Source of the DNA: Pseudomonas fluorescens
Lineage (GTDB): Bacteria; Pseudomonadota; Gammaproteobacteria; Pseudomonadales; Pseudomonadaceae
NCBI GenBank assembly: GCA_902825215.1
Contig: LR782234.1
Coordinates: 5,225,001 to 5,289,000, forward strand
Direction: 5' to 3'
Length of the DNA stretch: 64,000 nucleotides
The notes beneath the pieces were generated by a model. That model searched no databases. It was not told where the DNA came from and worked only from the letters and a program-made list of their open reading frames with translations. Shown piece after piece: positions 62,693 to 64,000 of the stretch (position 1 is its first letter; every line of letters begins with the position of its first letter). A program made the translations under genes and the position numbers.

Positions 62693-63793
62693 TCAAATAC
62701 GACCCTCAGGTGCATACGGCGCCGGATCAATAATCGGCGCCCGGCCCAACATCACATCGGCAAACAACTGACACGACGCCGGCGCCAGCACCAACCCGTT
62801 ACGGTAATGCCCGCAATTGAGCCACAAGCCATCGAACCCCGGCACCCGGCCGATGTAAGGAACCCCCTCTGGCGAGCCCGGACGCAACCCGGCCCAATGC
62901 CCGACCACTTGCGCATCGGCCAGCGCCGGCAACAGCTCGACCGCCGATGCCTTGAGGCTTTCCAGCGCGACGTCGGTGGGCGTCTTGTCGTAGCCTGCGT
63001 GCTCCAGCGTACTGCCGATCAGAATATGCCCGTCGCGACGTGGAATCGCATAACGCCCCTTGGCCAGCACCATGCTCGGCAAAAAATCCGCCGCGCATTT
63101 GTAGAGAATCATCTGCCCTTTGACCGGCTCCACCGGCAGCGTCAGGTTCAAGGTCTTGAGCAAGTCGCCGCTCCACGCCCCCGCAGTCAGTACCACCTGA
63201 TCGCCAGCGATGACGCCACCGGCCGTTTCAACCCCAATCACACGTTCGCCGTCGCGAGCGAAACCGCTGACTTCGCACTGCTCGTGAAAGGTCACGTTGG
63301 GCAACGCCTGCAACGCCGCTTTCAGCGATTTGACCAACCGCGGATTGCGCACATTGGCGACATCGGCCATGTAGATCGAGCGCGAAAAACCGCCGCCCAG
63401 CACCGGCACCGCCTCATGCGCCGCAGAGATATCCACAGAGCGCAGCGGGCGGTTCTCGCGCTCGGCCCACGCCAGTGCCTCAGCTTCGTCATCCAGATCC
63501 AGCCAGTACAGGCCAGTGGTGTGCACTTCTGGATCAACCCCAGTATCGGCAAACAGCCGCGTGCCGAGCTGTGGATAGAAATCCTGCGACCAGTGCGCCA
63601 GCGCGGTGACCGCCGGGCTATAGCGCCACGGGTACAGCGGCGACACGATGCCGCCGCCCGCCCAAGAGGATTCCTGGCCCAGGTTCGAACGATCCAGCAG
63701 CACCACGCTGCGCACTTCGGAGGCGAGATTGTAGGCGGTGAGCAGGCCTATCACCCCGCCACCGACAATCACCACTTGCTGTTGCCTGGTCAT
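62693..63793 (-). CDS. thiO: Glycine oxidase ThiO
   Basis: 366-aa FAD enzyme oxidising glycine to iminoglycine for the thiazole of thiamine. FAD motif VVIVGGGVIGLLTAYNLA and C-terminal GLRPGSPEGVPYIG. Lies between pilR and the minor-pilin region, as in other pseudomonads. Confidence 0.94.
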   Translation of the reverse strand: MTRQQQVVIVGGGVIGLLTAYNLASEVRSVVLLDRSNLGQESSWAGGGIVSPLYPWRYSPAVTALAHWSQDFYPQLGTRLFADTGVDPEVHTTGLYWLDLDDEAEALAWAERENRPLRSVDISAAHEAVPVLGGGFSRSIYMADVANVRNPRLVKSLKAALQALPNVTFHEQCEVSGFARDGERVIGVETAGGVIAGDQVVLTAGAWSGDLLKTLNLTLPVEPVKGQMILYKCAADFLPSMVLAKGRYAIPRRDGHILIGSTLEHAGYDKTPTDVALESLKASAVELLPALADAQVVGHWAGLRPGSPEGVPYIGRVPGFDGLWLNCGHYRNGLVLAPASCQLFADVMLGRAPIIDPAPYAPEGRI

Positions 63794-63808
63794 GTTTGAT
63801 CCAACCGT

Positions 63809-63837
63809 AAAAAAGACAGTGGGCGCAAAAGGCGCCC
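63809..63837 (-). terminator. Possible terminator between pilE and thiO
   Basis: GGGCGC-aaaag-GCGCCC stem with six T on the minus strand, but 6 nt separate stem and T run. Confidence 0.5.
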
Positions 63838-63850
63838 GAAAGAAAGCGCC

Positions 63851-64000
63851 TCAGCGGCCCCAGCAATCCTTGGTGGTCAGCCCGGTGGTCGCGTTGTTCA
63901 TGCTCCTGACACCGGTGTTGGTCAGGGTGAAATCGCCGCACTTGTCAGTGGCCATCGACGTGCCGCTCTTGCGTGTTGCGGTCAGCACAAAGGTCTGGTC
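63851..64000 (-). CDS. pilE: Type IV minor pilin, PilE-like (5' part outside window)
   Basis: Only the last 49 codons are present: a CGDFTLTNTGV segment and the terminal CWGR, characteristic of PilE-type pilins with a disulphide near the C-terminus. The window ends before the prepilin signature, so the identity is by its tail and by context next to thiO/pilSR. Confidence 0.7.
   Translation of the reverse strand, partial: DQTFVLTATRKSGTSMATDKCGDFTLTNTGVRSMNNATTGLTTKDCWGR

Overview
This window is chromosomal DNA of a Pseudomonas, most likely of the P. fluorescens group. Three things point there: the protein families and gene order (msrPQ-pssA-ilvCHI, lpoP-mrcB, cbpA-prrF-phu, dksA-gluQ-cbrXAB-crcZ-pcnB-folK-panBCD-pgi-acs, pilABCD-coaE-yacG, clpB-pgeF-rluD-bamD-pilSR-thiO); a GC-rich codon usage; and eight REP-pair elements (REPINs) of the GTGGGAGCGAGCCTGCTCGCGAA type. 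The assignment rests on recognition of sequence and synteny, not on a database search. Nearly everything is core genome. I see no prophage, insertion sequence, CRISPR array or restriction system.

Layout. 1-6 kb (minus strand): methionine sulfoxide reductase MsrPQ, phosphatidylserine synthase, and the branched-chain amino acid operon ilvI-ilvH-ilvC behind a long untranslated leader. 6-12 kb: a DUF4124 protein, a cell-wall block (PBP1b, its lipoprotein activator LpoP, a YqcC protein) and a kinase/ATPase fusion. 12-18 kb: a pentapeptide protein, a TfoX C-terminal-domain protein, the cNMP-domain protein CbpA, the Fur-controlled sRNA PrrF and the haem importer phuTUVW with a Rieske protein. 18-21 kb: sfsA, an aminotransferase, dksA and gluQ. 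21-27 kb: the CbrA/CbrB carbon-nitrogen two-component system with small protein CbrX and its sRNA output CrcZ, which carries six Hfq/Crc-sequestering A-rich runs. 27-36 kb: pcnB, folK, panBCD, pgi, acetyl-CoA synthetase. 36-41 kb: an RNA methyltransferase-like protein, a DUF748 AsmA-like protein and a BON protein with a candidate sigma-54 promoter. 41-51 kb: type IV pilus genes pilA/pilBCD, coaE, yacG, several small conserved genes, type II NADH dehydrogenase, and an EF-hand secreted protein carrying an EGKCGEGKCG motif. 51-57 kb: a chemoreceptor with a FliA-type promoter, a four-tRNA cluster (Asn, Pro, Lys, Pro), heat-shock clpB and pgeF. 57-64 kb: rluD, bamD, pilSR, thiO and the 3' end of a minor pilin gene.

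Regulation is unusually readable here. Matches are visible to sigma-70 (ilv, prrF, phuT, tRNA), sigma-54 (crcZ, BON gene), sigma-32 (clpB) and FliA (chemoreceptor) promoters, two Fur boxes and a perfect CbrB site. The sequence AAGAATAAG sits at the ribosome binding sites of both acs and the chemoreceptor gene, which would tie them to the Hfq/Crc/CrcZ circuit encoded in the same window.

The observations most worth following up are the orphan EGKCGEGKCG EF-hand protein, the A-rich hairpin at acs, the sigma-54 promoter with nested palindromes of the BON gene, the 160-nt inverted-repeat element that supplies the pgeF C-terminus, the ilv leader, and the altered phosphate-binding cassette of CbpA.
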